Source: Acetobacteraceae bacterium
GTDB lineage: Bacteria > Pseudomonadota > Alphaproteobacteria > Acetobacterales > Acetobacteraceae
Assembly (NCBI GenBank): GCA_009693795.1
Contig: SHWN01000002.1
Span: 1 to 47,827 of the forward strand
Reading direction: 5' to 3'
Length of the DNA: 47,827 bases
Shown one piece after another: positions 33,201-42,365 of this stretch. The position numbers and the translations under genes were made by a program. Every line of letters begins with the position of its first letter. Position 1 is the first letter of the stretch. Under the pieces are notes generated by a model, which saw only the letters and a program-made list of their open reading frames with translations, was not told where the DNA came from and ran no database searches.

Positions 33201-34024
33201 ATGATGCCGGCGTTGGTCGTTCCTTCCCGCGTGTTGTGCGGCCTGGTTCTGGGCCTAGCGTTTTGTGCCTCGGTCTGGTTAGCCCGGTCTGCCCTGGCGC
33301 GTGGCCCGGCCTCGCCGCCGGAATTGCCCGGCACGCGCCTGAGTAGCAATTCCGAGAACGTTTTGGCGGGCGGCAACAGACCACGGGGCCGTGGCCTAGT
33401 TTTACCGTCGATCCGGCCGGGTTCATTGTGACCAATCGCCATGTTGTTGGGCGCGCGGATCACATCAAGGCAGCCCTCGCCGATAGCACGGAATCTGAGG
33501 CGCGGATGGTCGGTGCCGATGAGCTGACCGATATCGCGTTGTTGAAAGTGAACGCGCCGCGGCCCTTGCCCTTTGTGGCGCTTGGCGATTCCAAACAGAT
33601 GAAAGCGGGCGATTGGCTTATTGCCGCCGGCAATCCGTTTGGCCTGGGCGGGTCCGTCGGCATTGGCTTTGCCATCCCAAGCGATATCATGGTGCGCGTG
33701 GGGCAGGAATTGCGCGAAAAAAGCCGCATTAATTGCGGCCGACTGGGCGCCTCGGTGCAGGAAGCTCCAAGCACTGGCCTGGGGATAGCGGGCGTGGAGC
33801 GCACGGGGTCGGCAGCGCGCGAGGGATTGCAGCCGGGCAATGTCGTGATCACGGTGGATGGCGTGAAGGTGGAAACCGCGCGTGAACTGATCCGCGTGGT
33901 GGGGTGCAAACTTCCCGGCGCCAAAGTGACGCTGAATGTGCGCCGCCAGGCGCGTGACGTTGAAATTCCGGTGACCTTTGGGAAACGTCCCCCGACTTCA
34001 ACAGCCAACGGAGTAGAGGATTAG
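33201..34024 (+). pseudogene. degP: Degenerate DegP/HtrA-like periplasmic serine protease
   Basis: ATG 33201 with AGGAGA starts a signal-peptide-like N-terminus (VLCGLVLGLAFCASVWLA), but that frame ends at 33431. The protease domain is in another frame, closed upstream by TAG (33344-33346), and begins QFRERFGG before DPAGFIVTNRHVVG, with the catalytic His. Asp is kept in LTDIALLKV. Then NPFGLGGSV joins directly to GIGFAIPSDI: about 55 residues including the GNSGGP serine motif are absent. One PDZ domain follows (GLGIAGVERTG, VITVDGVKV). Upstream lesions plus loss of the nucleophile make an active protease very unlikely. Neighbours are a response regulator and kinase. Confidence 0.85.
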
Positions 34025-34027
34025 AGC

Positions 34028-34711
34028 ATGCGTATTCTCGTGGTGGAGGACGACAAGGATGTTGCCGGTTTCGTGGTCCGCGGGTTGAAGGAGGCCGGGC
34101 ATGTGGTGGAGCATGCCGATAATGGCCGCGATGGGCTTTTCCTCGCGGCCAGCGAGGCGTTCGACGCCATCGTGCTGGATCGCATGTTGCCGGGCGGCGT
34201 GGATGGGCTGCGCATTCTGGAAACCTTGCGGGGCCAGCAGAACACGGTGCCGGTGCTGTTTCTGTCCGCCATGGCGGAGGTGGATGACCGGGTGCGCGGA
34301 TTAAAGGCCGGTGGCGATGATTATGTGACCAAACCCTTCGCGTTTTCCGAATTGCTGGCGCGCGTGGAAGCGCTGGCGCGGCGTGGCAAAAGCGACGCGC
34401 CGGTGACGAAGTTAACCGCTGGAGATTTGGAGATAGATTTACTTTCGCGCCAGGTACGGCGTGCCGGACAGAAAATCGATTTGCAGCCGCGTGAATTTCG
34501 CTTGTTAGAGTATCTGATGCGCCATAGTGGTCAGGTAGTGACGCGCACGATGCTTCTGGAAGGCGTATGGGACTATCATTTTGATCCACAAACCAATGTG
34601 ATTGATGTGCATATCTCGCGCTTGCGTCAGAAGATCGACAAGCCGTTTGGCTCGGTTCTGATCCATACCGTGCGTAATGCCGGCTATATGGTGCGGGCCG
34701 AAACGGGGTGA
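34028..34711 (+). CDS. OmpR/PhoB-family response regulator
   Basis: A 227-residue two-domain regulator. The receiver has the acidic pocket at Asp8/Asp9, phospho-acceptor Asp51 in IVLDRMLPGG and Lys102 in TKPF. The C-terminal winged helix (about 128-225) has LQPREFRLLEYLMRHSG and the recognition-helix NVIDVHISRLRQKID. It starts three bases after the degP remnant and its stop overlaps the kinase GTG (GTGA), so it is coupled to the kinase. Likely regulates envelope genes, by analogy with degP-linked systems; targets are unknown. Confidence 0.95.
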   Translation: MRILVVEDDKDVAGFVVRGLKEAGHVVEHADNGRDGLFLAASEAFDAIVLDRMLPGGVDGLRILETLRGQQNTVPVLFLSAMAEVDDRVRGLKAGGDDYVTKPFAFSELLARVEALARRGKSDAPVTKLTAGDLEIDLLSRQVRRAGQKIDLQPREFRLLEYLMRHSGQVVTRTMLLEGVWDYHFDPQTNVIDVHISRLRQKIDKPFGSVLIHTVRNAGYMVRAETG

Positions 34712-36312
34712 ATTTCTGGCCTCGCATGATCGGGCGGAATGATGCGGTGGCGGTGTCGCGTGACGACGCGCGGCCTGTTGTGCACCCGGTGCGGTCTCTG
34801 CTATCTCGCCTGCCTGCCTTTCTGCGTGCCTTTCTGCCTGCCTTTCTGCGTGCCGCAGCGTGGCTTCGCTTGTCATTACAGCGCTCGGCGGCGGGGCGTT
34901 TCGCCTGTATCTATGGAATTTTGCTGGCATTAAGTGCTGCGACTTTGGCGATGTTTCTGTGGTGGGCGACGGCGGGATTGCTCGACCGACAGACGGAGGC
35001 GGCGGTGCGCGCGGATGCGCAGGGCCTGTCAGAGCGGTGGCTGGACGGCAATCTGCCGGCGCTCATGCTCACCATCGATGACCGGTTGGCACAGAATATT
35101 GATGACGATGCGATTTACTTATTGGTGGACCCGCGCATGCGCCGGTTGGCCGGCAATCTTTCCGCCTGGCCGGCGGTGGTGACCGCGGCGAATGTTTGGC
35201 ATCAGCTGCCAGTGGAGCATGTGGGGGTGAAATCACTAGCGCGGGTGCAGCGGTTCGATCTGCCGGGCGGGTATCATTTGCTGGTCGGGCGCGATGTGCG
35301 GTTGCGCGTGCAGTTGCGCGAATTGCTGACCGATGCGCTGGTCTGGGCGTTGGTGGTCGTGGTGGGCATGGCCAGTATCGGCGCCGTGATTGCGCGCAAT
35401 TTGTTTCGGCGCACGATTGCGAATATATCCGATACCGCGACGGCGATCGCCGGAGGGAACTTCGCGCGCCGTGTGGCGTTGTCCGGGCGCGGTGATGAGT
35501 TTGATCAATTGGCCGACACGATCAATGACATGCTGGACCGGATCGGGCGGCTGATGGATGGGGTACGTCAGGTTTCCAACGCCATTGCGCATGATCTGCG
35601 CACCCCGATCGCACGCGCGCGCACCAAGCTGGAGGACGCCGCGCTGCACGCTCATGGCGAGGCCGATCTGCGCGCCGCCATCGAACAGGCGACCGGCGAT
35701 CTAGATGGAATTGTGCGGGTGTTTCAGGCCTTGCTGCGCATCGCGGAAATCGAGGCCGGATCCCGGCGCAGTGCTTTTGCGGCAGTGGATTTGGTGCCGC
35801 TGCTGGCGGATCTGGCGGAGCTTTATGGGGCGGTCGCCGAAGAGCGCGGTTTTACCTTCGTGCTGGACGTCCCCCCTGCCCTGCCGCTGCTGGGCGATCG
35901 GGATATGATTCAGCAAGCCGCCGCCAATCTGTTGGACAATGCGTTGAAGTTTTCGCCGCCCGGCGGCGCGGTGCGGCTGAACGCGCGTGCCACACGCAAT
36001 AGCGTGGAGATTATGGTCACGGACCAGGGGCCGGGTATTCTAGCCGCGGAGCGCGCGCATGCGACCGAGCGGTTTTACCGTGGCGAGGCCGCGCGCAGCA
36101 CGCCGGGCTCTGGGTTGGGACTTGCGCTGGTGCAGGCGGTGGCCCAGTTGCATGATGGGACGCTCGCCCTGGCCGACGCAGCACCTGGATTACAGGCGAT
36201 TCTGATCTTGCCGCGTGGAAATAATATTCTGTCAAACAATGGCGCCTATCCTGGCGGAATGGCTTTGGGCCTTGCATCGCCGGGTGGTGGAGATGTAGGA
36301 CGCGAACCATGA
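34708..36312 (+). CDS. Sensor histidine kinase with HAMP domain
   Basis: A 534-residue membrane kinase. TM1 is near 66-88, a periplasmic sensor domain spans about 90-205, TM2 is near 209-229, and HAMP follows at about 230-282. HisKA has His295 in NAIAHDLRTP. HATPase has NLLDNALKFSPPGG, DQGPGI and GSGLGLALVQAV. GTG 34708 overlaps the regulator stop. The N-terminal 35-50 region is an odd PAFLRAFLPAFLRA repeat coded by 12-bp DNA repeats. It probably phosphorylates the regulator encoded immediately upstream. Confidence 0.94.
   Translation: MNFWPRMIGRNDAVAVSRDDARPVVHPVRSLLSRLPAFLRAFLPAFLRAAAWLRLSLQRSAAGRFACIYGILLALSAATLAMFLWWATAGLLDRQTEAAVRADAQGLSERWLDGNLPALMLTIDDRLAQNIDDDAIYLLVDPRMRRLAGNLSAWPAVVTAANVWHQLPVEHVGVKSLARVQRFDLPGGYHLLVGRDVRLRVQLRELLTDALVWALVVVVGMASIGAVIARNLFRRTIANISDTATAIAGGNFARRVALSGRGDEFDQLADTINDMLDRIGRLMDGVRQVSNAIAHDLRTPIARARTKLEDAALHAHGEADLRAAIEQATGDLDGIVRVFQALLRIAEIEAGSRRSAFAAVDLVPLLADLAELYGAVAEERGFTFVLDVPPALPLLGDRDMIQQAAANLLDNALKFSPPGGAVRLNARATRNSVEIMVTDQGPGILAAERAHATERFYRGEAARSTPGSGLGLALVQAVAQLHDGTLALADAAPGLQAILILPRGNNILSNNGAYPGGMALGLASPGGGDVGREP
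34814..34849 (+). repeat. 12-bp tandem repeats inside the kinase N-terminus
   Basis: Three 12-bp units, CTGCCTTTCTGC, GTGCCTTTCTGC and CTGCCTTTCTGC, are followed by a partial fourth. They encode four-residue repeats (AFLR/AFLP) just before the first membrane segment. Unit length divisible by three keeps the frame when copy number changes. Confidence 0.85.
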
Positions 36313-36758
36313 AGCTATTTTGGGTTCCTCGGTCGGGCGCGACGATGTTGCTCACCTTGCTGGCGCTGGCGCCGCTGCCGGCCTGGGGGCAGGAAGGTCC
36401 GATTCCGCTGTTGCCGGCGCCGGCGCCGCGAATGGCCAGCCAGGCCAATCTGGGTGGATCGACAACCGTCACCGCCGCGACAGAGACTGTCACCATGGGC
36501 AGTGCCGCCACGATGGGTGCAGCTGCCGGCAGCCTGCGAACGACGACGGATTCGGCGGAGTATTGCACCGAGCTGCATGGCCGGGTTGATATTCTGGTCC
36601 GCGATGCCAAGACGCCAAAAGCGGAACAAGCGCTGAGCCTGTCACAAGAGGGTGAACGGCTGTGCAAGCATGGCCAGATGCGCAGTGGCATTCTGCATCT
36701 GCGGCGGGCTTTTATCCTCACTCGCCCGCCGGAGGGATCCCCGGAGGCCGGGCGCTGA
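36309..36758 (+). CDS. Small secreted protein of unknown function
   Basis: A 149-residue protein with a signal peptide (MLLTLLALAPLPAWGQE), a Pro/Ala/Thr-rich low-complexity segment (about 35-80) and a C-terminal helical part with two Cys (YCTELHGRVDILV and GERLCKHGQM). ATG overlaps the kinase stop (ATGA), placing it in the two-component operon. I do not recognise a named domain. It could be an accessory or output of the two-component system. Confidence 0.8.
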   Translation: MKLFWVPRSGATMLLTLLALAPLPAWGQEGPIPLLPAPAPRMASQANLGGSTTVTAATETVTMGSAATMGAAAGSLRTTTDSAEYCTELHGRVDILVRDAKTPKAEQALSLSQEGERLCKHGQMRSGILHLRRAFILTRPPEGSPEAGR

Positions 36759-36802
36759 CCTGACAAAAGCCGGCGGGCGTTGATCTTACCGGGGCCGCTC
36801 TA

Positions 36803-37140
36803 GGGTCTGCCCGGAGAGTTTATGTATGATTGCATAGCTTTTGGGCATGAGCCTGATCGAGGCCACACGCAGGAAGGCGAGGCCCTTGTGGTTCAGGCAC
36901 TCCCAGTCCTTGGCGAGCCTGCGGCATCGATTGAGCCACGCGAAGGTGCGCTCCACAACCCACCGCTTCGGAGCGTTTGACGATCTCGACGTTCACACGC
37001 GCCATGACTTTCTTTGCGGCTGCGCGAAATAGCGGTCAGCGAGTTCACGCCATATTTGCGGCCAGCCATAGGCCCCCCTTCATCTCGGCAAAGACCGCCC
37101 TGATATGAACCAGAAGAGCCATGTCGCGGATACGGCCCGG
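36803..37140 (-). mobile_element. IS5-family transposase remnant
   Basis: Minus-strand frames give MALLVHIRAVFAEMK and [11 protein letters not shown], then after a small deletion and frame change [20 protein letters not shown], with [20 protein letters not shown]. This is the C-terminal half of an IS5/IS427-type DDE transposase with the catalytic Glu in VVERT. TGA codons interrupt the middle. The GGGTCTGCCCGGAGAGT at 36804-36820 looks like the element's terminal repeat. Confidence 0.75.
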
Positions 37141-37262
37141 CTGACCAGCGCCAAAACGCCCCGACCCTGGGCAACCGAGGACAGCAATTGACCGCCACTA
37201 ACCAGCCGAGCCGCATCCTGCTTGAACTCCAGCGTCTAGCGCGCCCGCACAATTTCCGTCAT
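37141..37262 (-). mobile_element. IS3-family OrfA N-terminal remnant
   Basis: From ATG 37262 the frame reads MTEIVRAR, TAG, TLEFKQDAARLVSGGQ. This matches the start of IS3-group OrfA proteins (RYTLEFKQEAVRLVEGG), with the Tyr codon changed to TAG. The match fades after about 40 codons, where it abuts the IS5 remnant, so one element probably inserted next to or into the other. Confidence 0.65.
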
Positions 37263-37360
37263 GTCCGCTCTTCCAAAACTGATGATACACATGCAGCCTG
37301 GGGAGACGTTCTTTAGGGATAAGGTCACAGACCTTCACGTACGATCGATCATGCCCCTCA

Positions 37361-38842
37361 TCACGCGATCCAGCTTAGGCTTTTCCCCACTGCTTTGGTC
37401 CAGGAGCCGCGCAGGGCGGCGCGTCGGGTGGCTGTCATTGTCGGTTGCCAGGTTCTTGCCGCTACCCAGTTGCGAGCCAGTTCGTCGGTGTCTTGCCAGT
37501 ACCCCACGGCCAAGCCGGCGGCATAGGCGGCGCCCAGCGCGGTGATTTCAATGGAGGCCGGGCGGATGACTAGCGTGTCGAGGATATCAGCCTGGAACCC
37601 CATCAGGGTTTCGTTCACCACCATCCCACCATCGACGCGCAGTGCGGCCAGAGCAATACCGGAATCTGCCACCATGGCATCCAGTATGTCGGCGGTTTGA
37701 TAGGCGCTGGCTTCCAGCGCCGCGCGCGCGATATGGCCGGCATGGGCGAAGCGCGTGAGGCCGGCGATGACGCCGCGGGCATCGGCGCGCCAATGTGGTG
37801 CATACAGGCCGGAGAAAGCGGGCACGATATAGACATCGCCATTATCGGGAACGGTGTTGGCCAGCGCCTCTATTGCGTCGCTGGAGGGGATAATTTTTAA
37901 GTTATCGCGCAGCCATTGCACCAGCGCGCCGGCGATGGCGACGGAGCCTTCCAGGGCGTAGCACGGTGCGGCATTGCCGAAACGGTAGGCGACGGTGGTG
38001 AGCAGGCCAGCCTGGGAGGGGACAGGTCTTTCGCCCGTGTGCATCAGCAGAAAACAGCCTGTGCCATAGGTGTTTTTAGCTTCTCCTGGTTGGAAACAGG
38101 CCTGTCCGACAAGCGCTGCCTGTTGGTCGCCGAGAATCCCTGCGATTGGCACGCCGGCGAGAATGCCGCGCGCTTCGGCGTGGATATCTGATGACGAAAC
38201 AATGCGCGGCAGCACGGCGCGCGGAATGTCAAATGCCGCCATGAGATCGTCGTCCCATCTGAGAGAAAACAGATTCATCAGCATGGTGCGGCTGGCATTG
38301 GTGACATCGGTGACGTGCTCGCCGCTCAGACGCCAGATCAGCCAGCTATCGATAGTGCCGAATGCCAGTTCGCCGGTCATCGCGCGGGTGCGGGCGTTGG
38401 GGATGTTGTCTAGCAGCCAGCGTAGTTTGAGCGCGGAGAAATAACTGGCCAGGGGTAAGCCGGTTTGCGCGCGGAACCGGTCCTGGCCACCGGCGCGGGT
38501 GAGGATGGCGACCAGAGGCTCGACTCGCGTGTCTTGCCAGACGATGGCGTTGTGCAGGGGTTGGCCGGTGGTGCGGTCCCAGAGAATGGTTGTTTCGCGC
38601 TGATTGGTAATGCCGACCGCCGCCAGGTTCCTGGCGGTCAGGTTGGCGCCGTTTAGGGCGTCGGCGATCACCGCTTCGGTGTTTTTGAAAATTTCCAGCG
38701 GATCGTGTTCCACCCAGCCGGGTTGGGGAAAGATTTGCGCGTGTTCCTTTTGCGCCTGTGTGACAATCTGGCCGGCGTGGTTGAAAACGATGAAGCGGGT
38801 GGAGGTGGTGCCCTGGTCGATGGCGCCGATATAACGGGTCAT
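37361..38842 (-). CDS. glpK: Glycerol kinase
   Basis: A 493-residue FGGY kinase forming glycerol 3-phosphate from glycerol and [20 protein letters not shown] is the N-terminal phosphate-1 motif, HPGWVEHDP-like (QPGWVEHDP) follows, and GITNQRETT, the [13 protein letters not shown] block and [12 protein letters not shown] are glycerol-kinase specific. The frame is open upstream, but GGAGGGAG before ATG 38842 sets the start. glpF and glpD are not adjacent. It is divergent from an SDR gene, with 84 bases between. Confidence 0.96.
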   Translation of the reverse strand: MTRYIGAIDQGTTSTRFIVFNHAGQIVTQAQKEHAQIFPQPGWVEHDPLEIFKNTEAVIADALNGANLTARNLAAVGITNQRETTILWDRTTGQPLHNAIVWQDTRVEPLVAILTRAGGQDRFRAQTGLPLASYFSALKLRWLLDNIPNARTRAMTGELAFGTIDSWLIWRLSGEHVTDVTNASRTMLMNLFSLRWDDDLMAAFDIPRAVLPRIVSSSDIHAEARGILAGVPIAGILGDQQAALVGQACFQPGEAKNTYGTGCFLLMHTGERPVPSQAGLLTTVAYRFGNAAPCYALEGSVAIAGALVQWLRDNLKIIPSSDAIEALANTVPDNGDVYIVPAFSGLYAPHWRADARGVIAGLTRFAHAGHIARAALEASAYQTADILDAMVADSGIALAALRVDGGMVVNETLMGFQADILDTLVIRPASIEITALGAAYAAGLAVGYWQDTDELARNWVAARTWQPTMTATRRAALRGSWTKAVGKSLSWIA

Positions 38843-38926
38843 GCGATTTTCTACTCCCTCCATCCGCCGGCTTGCCCGGGCGACGATTCCACCGATTGAT
38901 ATGGACTGAAACAACAGGGGCTGGGA

Positions 38927-39670
38927 ATGGTGACGGAACAGAGATTCGCGGGGCAGGTAGCGGTGATCACTGGCGGTGTCTCCGGCATCGGCCTTGGTAT
39001 TGCCGAGCGGCTGGCGGCCGAGGGGGCCACGCTGGCGCTGTGGGATATGGACCGCGCCGCGCTGGACCGTGAAGGCGCGCGCCTGGTGGCGCACACCGAG
39101 GCGCTGGACATGACGGATGCCGAGGCCGTGCAGCGCGCCGCCGACAGCACGGCGGCAGCACTGGGGCGGATCGATATTGTGGTGGCCTCGGCCGGGATCA
39201 CGGGGCCGAACACCAATGTGTGGGAATACCCGCTGGATGCCTGGCGGCGGGTGATCGATGTGAATTTGAACGGGGTGTACTACACCAACCGCGCTGTGGT
39301 GCCGCACATGCTGCGTGGCGGGTACGGGAGAATTATCAATATTGCCTCCATCGCCGGCAAGGAGGGCAATCCGAATGCCGCCGCCTATTCAGCATCCAAG
39401 GCCGGGGTGATCGGGTTAACGAAATCGCTCGGTAAGGAATTGGCAGGGACGGATATTCGGGTGAATTGCGTGGCGCCAGCGGTGGCGAAGACGCCGTTAT
39501 TTGCGCAGATGACGCAGGCGCAGATCGGTTACATGCTGTCGAAAATTCCGATGGGGCGGTTTGCGGAGATTGCTGAAATTGCGGCACTGGTGTGTTGGCT
39601 GGCCAGTCGGGAATGTAGTTTTTCGACAGGAGCGGTGTTCGACGTGTCCGGTGGGCGTGCCACTTACTGA
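38927..39670 (+). CDS. Short-chain dehydrogenase/reductase (3-oxoacyl-ACP reductase-like)
   Basis: A 247-residue classical SDR. The cofactor loop is [12 protein letters not shown], Asp39-type acid in LWDMDRAAL suggests [11 protein letters not shown] replaces NNAG, and the catalytic residues are Ser in NIASIAG with YSASK. It is followed 15 bases later by an amidase, so both may belong to one catabolic operon. The substrate is unknown. Confidence 0.92.
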   Translation: MVTEQRFAGQVAVITGGVSGIGLGIAERLAAEGATLALWDMDRAALDREGARLVAHTEALDMTDAEAVQRAADSTAAALGRIDIVVASAGITGPNTNVWEYPLDAWRRVIDVNLNGVYYTNRAVVPHMLRGGYGRIINIASIAGKEGNPNAAAYSASKAGVIGLTKSLGKELAGTDIRVNCVAPAVAKTPLFAQMTQAQIGYMLSKIPMGRFAEIAEIAALVCWLASRECSFSTGAVFDVSGGRATY

Positions 39671-39685
39671 TTGCAGGAGATGACC

Positions 39686-41095
39686 ATGGATGACGATATC
39701 ATTGCCTTTACCCCGGCCATCGAACTGGCGTCGCTGATGCGTGAAAAGCGGATCTCGCCCGTTGAGGTGATGCGCGCGACGCTGGATCGGATCGAACGGT
39801 TCAATCCGCGCATCAATGCCTTCGCCCATCTGGCATCGGAGGCGGCAATGGTGGAGGCCCGCGCGGCTGAGGCTGCTTTGATAAAAGGCAGGCCGTTGGG
39901 CCGGCTGCACGGTCTGCCGGTGACCATCAAGGATCTGGCCATCACGAAGGATATGCCGACGCAATTCGGCTCGAATATTTTCAAGGGCAATCAGCCCGCG
40001 GAGGATTCCGTGTTCGTGCGGCGCCTGCGCGCGGCGGGCGCTATTGTGACGGGTAAGACCACGACATCGGAGTTTGGCTGGACCGGCGTTTCGCACAGCC
40101 CGCTGACGGGGATTACGCATAACCCGTGGCAGCATGGAATGAATGCGGGCGCGTCCTCGGCTGGCGCGGGGGCGGCGGCGGCGGCTGGCTTCGGGGCCTT
40201 GCATCAGGGTAGCGATGGCGCGGGATCGGTGCGTATGCCAAGCCATTTTTGCGGTGTTTTCGGTCTGAAGCCGACCTATGGGCGCATTCCTTATTATCCG
40301 GTGGGCGGGGGCGATAATACATCCCATATTGGGCCGATGACACGCTCAGTGGCGGACTCGGCGCTGATGATGGAGGTGATGGTGGGGCCTTCGGCTCTTG
40401 ATTATTCCACGCTAGAAAGCTGGGGCGCCGATTATACCGGGCGGCTGATGGAAGGGGTGAAGGGCAAAAGAATTGCCTTTTCGCCCGATCTGGATTTAGC
40501 ACGGGTTGACCCGGATGTGGCTGAACTGGTGAAGCGCGCGGCGCATCGGTTTTCGGAATTGGGGGCGCATGTGGAGCAGGTGGCCACGCCCTGGGCGAAG
40601 GAAGGGCCGGAGCTGATCCGTGCCACCTGGCCCGCGCATCTGTCGCGCCTGATCCCGCGTCTGGCGGAATGGGAATCGCGCATGGACCCCGGTCTGGTCG
40701 CCTGTATTCGTGCGGGTGAGGGCGTGACGATGACCGATTATCAGTTGGTGCGCGAACGCAAATACGCCTATTGCTCGCGGCAACTCGCGTGGCTGGAGGA
40801 GTATGATTTTCTGCTCACGCCGGCTGCCTCGGTCGCTGCCTTTCCCGCCGAGCGGCTGATGCCGCATCATTGGCCCGAGCATGAATGGGATTGGGTATCC
40901 TGGGCGGAGTTTTCCTATCCATTTAATTTCTCGGGCGCGCCGGCGGCCAGCGTGCCGTGCGGATTTACGCCGGAGGGATTGCCCGTAGGATTGCAGATTG
41001 TCGGTAAGCGGTTCGACGATCTCGGTGTGTTGCAGGCGGCGGCAGCGTATGAGGCGATCGCGCCCTGGGCGGCAAAGCGGCCGCCGTTAAGTTAA
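39686..41095 (+). CDS. Amidase (amidase signature family)
   Basis: A 469-residue amidase. Lys82 is in PVTIKDLAI, the cis-Ser region is NAGASSAGAG, and the nucleophile Ser lies in QGSDGAGSVRMPS. GLKPTYGRIPYYP follows. AGGAG at 39675-39679 favours ATG 39686 over the codons at 39671 and 39680. The GASSAG and GAGS variants of the GGSS and GGS signatures mark a different subfamily from the amidase near 3.2 kb. The stop overlaps the convergent synthase stop by four bases. Confidence 0.9.
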   Translation: MDDDIIAFTPAIELASLMREKRISPVEVMRATLDRIERFNPRINAFAHLASEAAMVEARAAEAALIKGRPLGRLHGLPVTIKDLAITKDMPTQFGSNIFKGNQPAEDSVFVRRLRAAGAIVTGKTTTSEFGWTGVSHSPLTGITHNPWQHGMNAGASSAGAGAAAAAGFGALHQGSDGAGSVRMPSHFCGVFGLKPTYGRIPYYPVGGGDNTSHIGPMTRSVADSALMMEVMVGPSALDYSTLESWGADYTGRLMEGVKGKRIAFSPDLDLARVDPDVAELVKRAAHRFSELGAHVEQVATPWAKEGPELIRATWPAHLSRLIPRLAEWESRMDPGLVACIRAGEGVTMTDYQLVRERKYAYCSRQLAWLEEYDFLLTPAASVAAFPAERLMPHHWPEHEWDWVSWAEFSYPFNFSGAPAASVPCGFTPEGLPVGLQIVGKRFDDLGVLQAAAAYEAIAPWAAKRPPLS

Positions 41096-41745
41096 ATGCC
41101 GGGATTCCAGCCGCAGCGTTTCAGGGCCGCGTGCATGTGGATTGGTGGTTCGGCTGTCGCGGCGATGGGGGGTGTCAGGTCCAGGTCCAGCGTGCGGGCC
41201 AGGAGGTGAAGCGGTCCGATGCCGTCGCCGTAAACGGGGTCGCCCAGGATCGGAAAACCCTGGGTCGCGCAATGGACGCGCAGTTGATGGGTGCGCCCGG
41301 TGTGGGGTCGCAATTCCAGCCAGGTCATGTTTGGGGCGCGCCCTAAAACACGCCAGGCGGTGACAGCGTGTTGGCCTTGGGGGTCTACCGCCATACGCCA
41401 GCCTGTTGGAGATGTGCGGCGCAGGAGTGGAAAATTCAGTCCGCCGGTTTCCTCGGCCGGGCCGCCGTGCACGACTGCCCAATAGGTCTTGCGCACGCGG
41501 CCGGCGGCGAATTCCGCTTGCGCCGTGATCAAGGGCGCCTTGCGCAGGGCCACCAGCAGGCAGCCGGACGTGTCCGTATCCAACCGATGCGCCAGCCATG
41601 GCCCGTCCTTGCGAAGGGAGATTTTGGTAAAGAAATCCTCTAGGCTCGGGCCACCCTGGCGGCCAGGATGCACGGGCAGGCCGGCGGGCTTGTCGAACAC
41701 CACGAAGCGTGCATCTTGAAAGAGAATTTTTGGAAGCTCGGTCAC
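41092..41745 (-). CDS. RluA-family RNA pseudouridine synthase
   Basis: A 217-residue catalytic domain without S4. The active-site motif is AHRLDTDTSGCLLVA, with catalytic Asp, and KPAGLPVHPG and RPHTGRTHQLRVH are RluA signatures. The target RNA cannot be told; RluA (746/tRNA32) or RluC-like short forms are options. It ends tail to tail with the amidase gene. Confidence 0.9.
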   Translation of the reverse strand: MTELPKILFQDARFVVFDKPAGLPVHPGRQGGPSLEDFFTKISLRKDGPWLAHRLDTDTSGCLLVALRKAPLITAQAEFAAGRVRKTYWAVVHGGPAEETGGLNFPLLRRTSPTGWRMAVDPQGQHAVTAWRVLGRAPNMTWLELRPHTGRTHQLRVHCATQGFPILGDPVYGDGIGPLHLLARTLDLDLTPPIAATAEPPIHMHAALKRCGWNPGI

Positions 41746-41795
41746 GCGCTTTCATGCCGAAGGCGCATCCGGGCGGCAAGTAAAAGGACAAGACC

Positions 41796-42083
41796 ATGAT
41801 TCCAAAGCTGACGGACGCCGAACGCACCGCCTTGCCGGCCATGCTGCCGGACTGGTCGCTGGTGACGGGCCGCGATGCCATCGCACGGGAGTTCTGCTTC
41901 AAAAATTTCAACGAGGCGTGGGGGTTTATGAGCCGCGTCGCTCTGTTGGCGGAGCAACAGGACCATCACCCGGAATGGTTCAATGTGTGGAACAAGGTCA
42001 GCATCACCCTGGCCACACATGACGCGGGCGGCCTTAGCCCGCGCGATGTCAAGTTGGCGAAAGCGATTGATGCGGTGGCCTGA
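41796..42083 (+). CDS. phhB: Pterin-4a-carbinolamine dehydratase
   Basis: A 95-residue protein recycling the oxidised pterin cofactor of aromatic amino acid hydroxylases. [16 protein letters not shown] contains the catalytic His pair, and [13 protein letters not shown] the third His. No phenylalanine hydroxylase is adjacent. Start ATG 41796 has AAGGAC upstream. A few such proteins also serve in molybdopterin-like pathways, so the partner remains open. Confidence 0.94.
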   Translation: MIPKLTDAERTALPAMLPDWSLVTGRDAIAREFCFKNFNEAWGFMSRVALLAEQQDHHPEWFNVWNKVSITLATHDAGGLSPRDVKLAKAIDAVA

Positions 42084-42118
42084 TGCCGGGGTGCGGTGCG
42101 GCCGATTGATCGTCAGGA

Positions 42119-42140
42119 AGTTTGGGGGCTTTGCCCCCCG
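42119..42140. repeat. GC-rich hairpin, dispersed repeat copy
   Basis: A run of G, CTTT and a run of C form a hairpin in the intergenic region after phhB. It matches the pattern GGGGGCTTTGCCC also present near 22674. Confidence 0.5.
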
Positions 42141-42205
42141 TGAGCTTCGAAGAAGATCACGCCCCACCAGGGACGTGTCATTCCTAGACCTCCGTCCGTA
42201 TGGTA

Positions 42206-42266
42206 CTGATTGAGAAGGGGGCTGAGGGACTGTTTTTACTAGCACCTCTCTCCCCTTCTCAATCAG
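42206..42266. repeat. 15-bp perfect inverted repeat, stem-loop element
   Basis: CTGATTGAGAAGGGG (42206-42220) is perfectly inverted at 42252-42266, separated by 31 bases containing a T-run. It could be the fused ends of a lost insertion sequence or a non-coding hairpin. It lies in the 282-base gap between phhB and the MDR gene, which holds no gene. Confidence 0.65.
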
Positions 42267-42285
42267 CGCCAAATGAATGGGTTCT

Positions 42286-42331
42286 AAGGGTGCTACGCCC
42301 CTAGCGGGGTTCGGGGCAGAGCCCCGACCTT
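42286..42331. repeat. GC-rich imperfect inverted repeat before the MDR gene end
   Basis: AAGGGTGC and GCCCC at one side mirror TCGGGGC-AGA-GCCCCGA-CCTT at the other. The inner perfect stem TCGGGGC/GCCCCGA is at 42311-42327. It could terminate the minus-strand dehydrogenase genes but has no U tract. Confidence 0.5.
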
Positions 42332-42365
42332 ACTTGCTATCGGTCGGTCGCACCGGACCTCGGAA

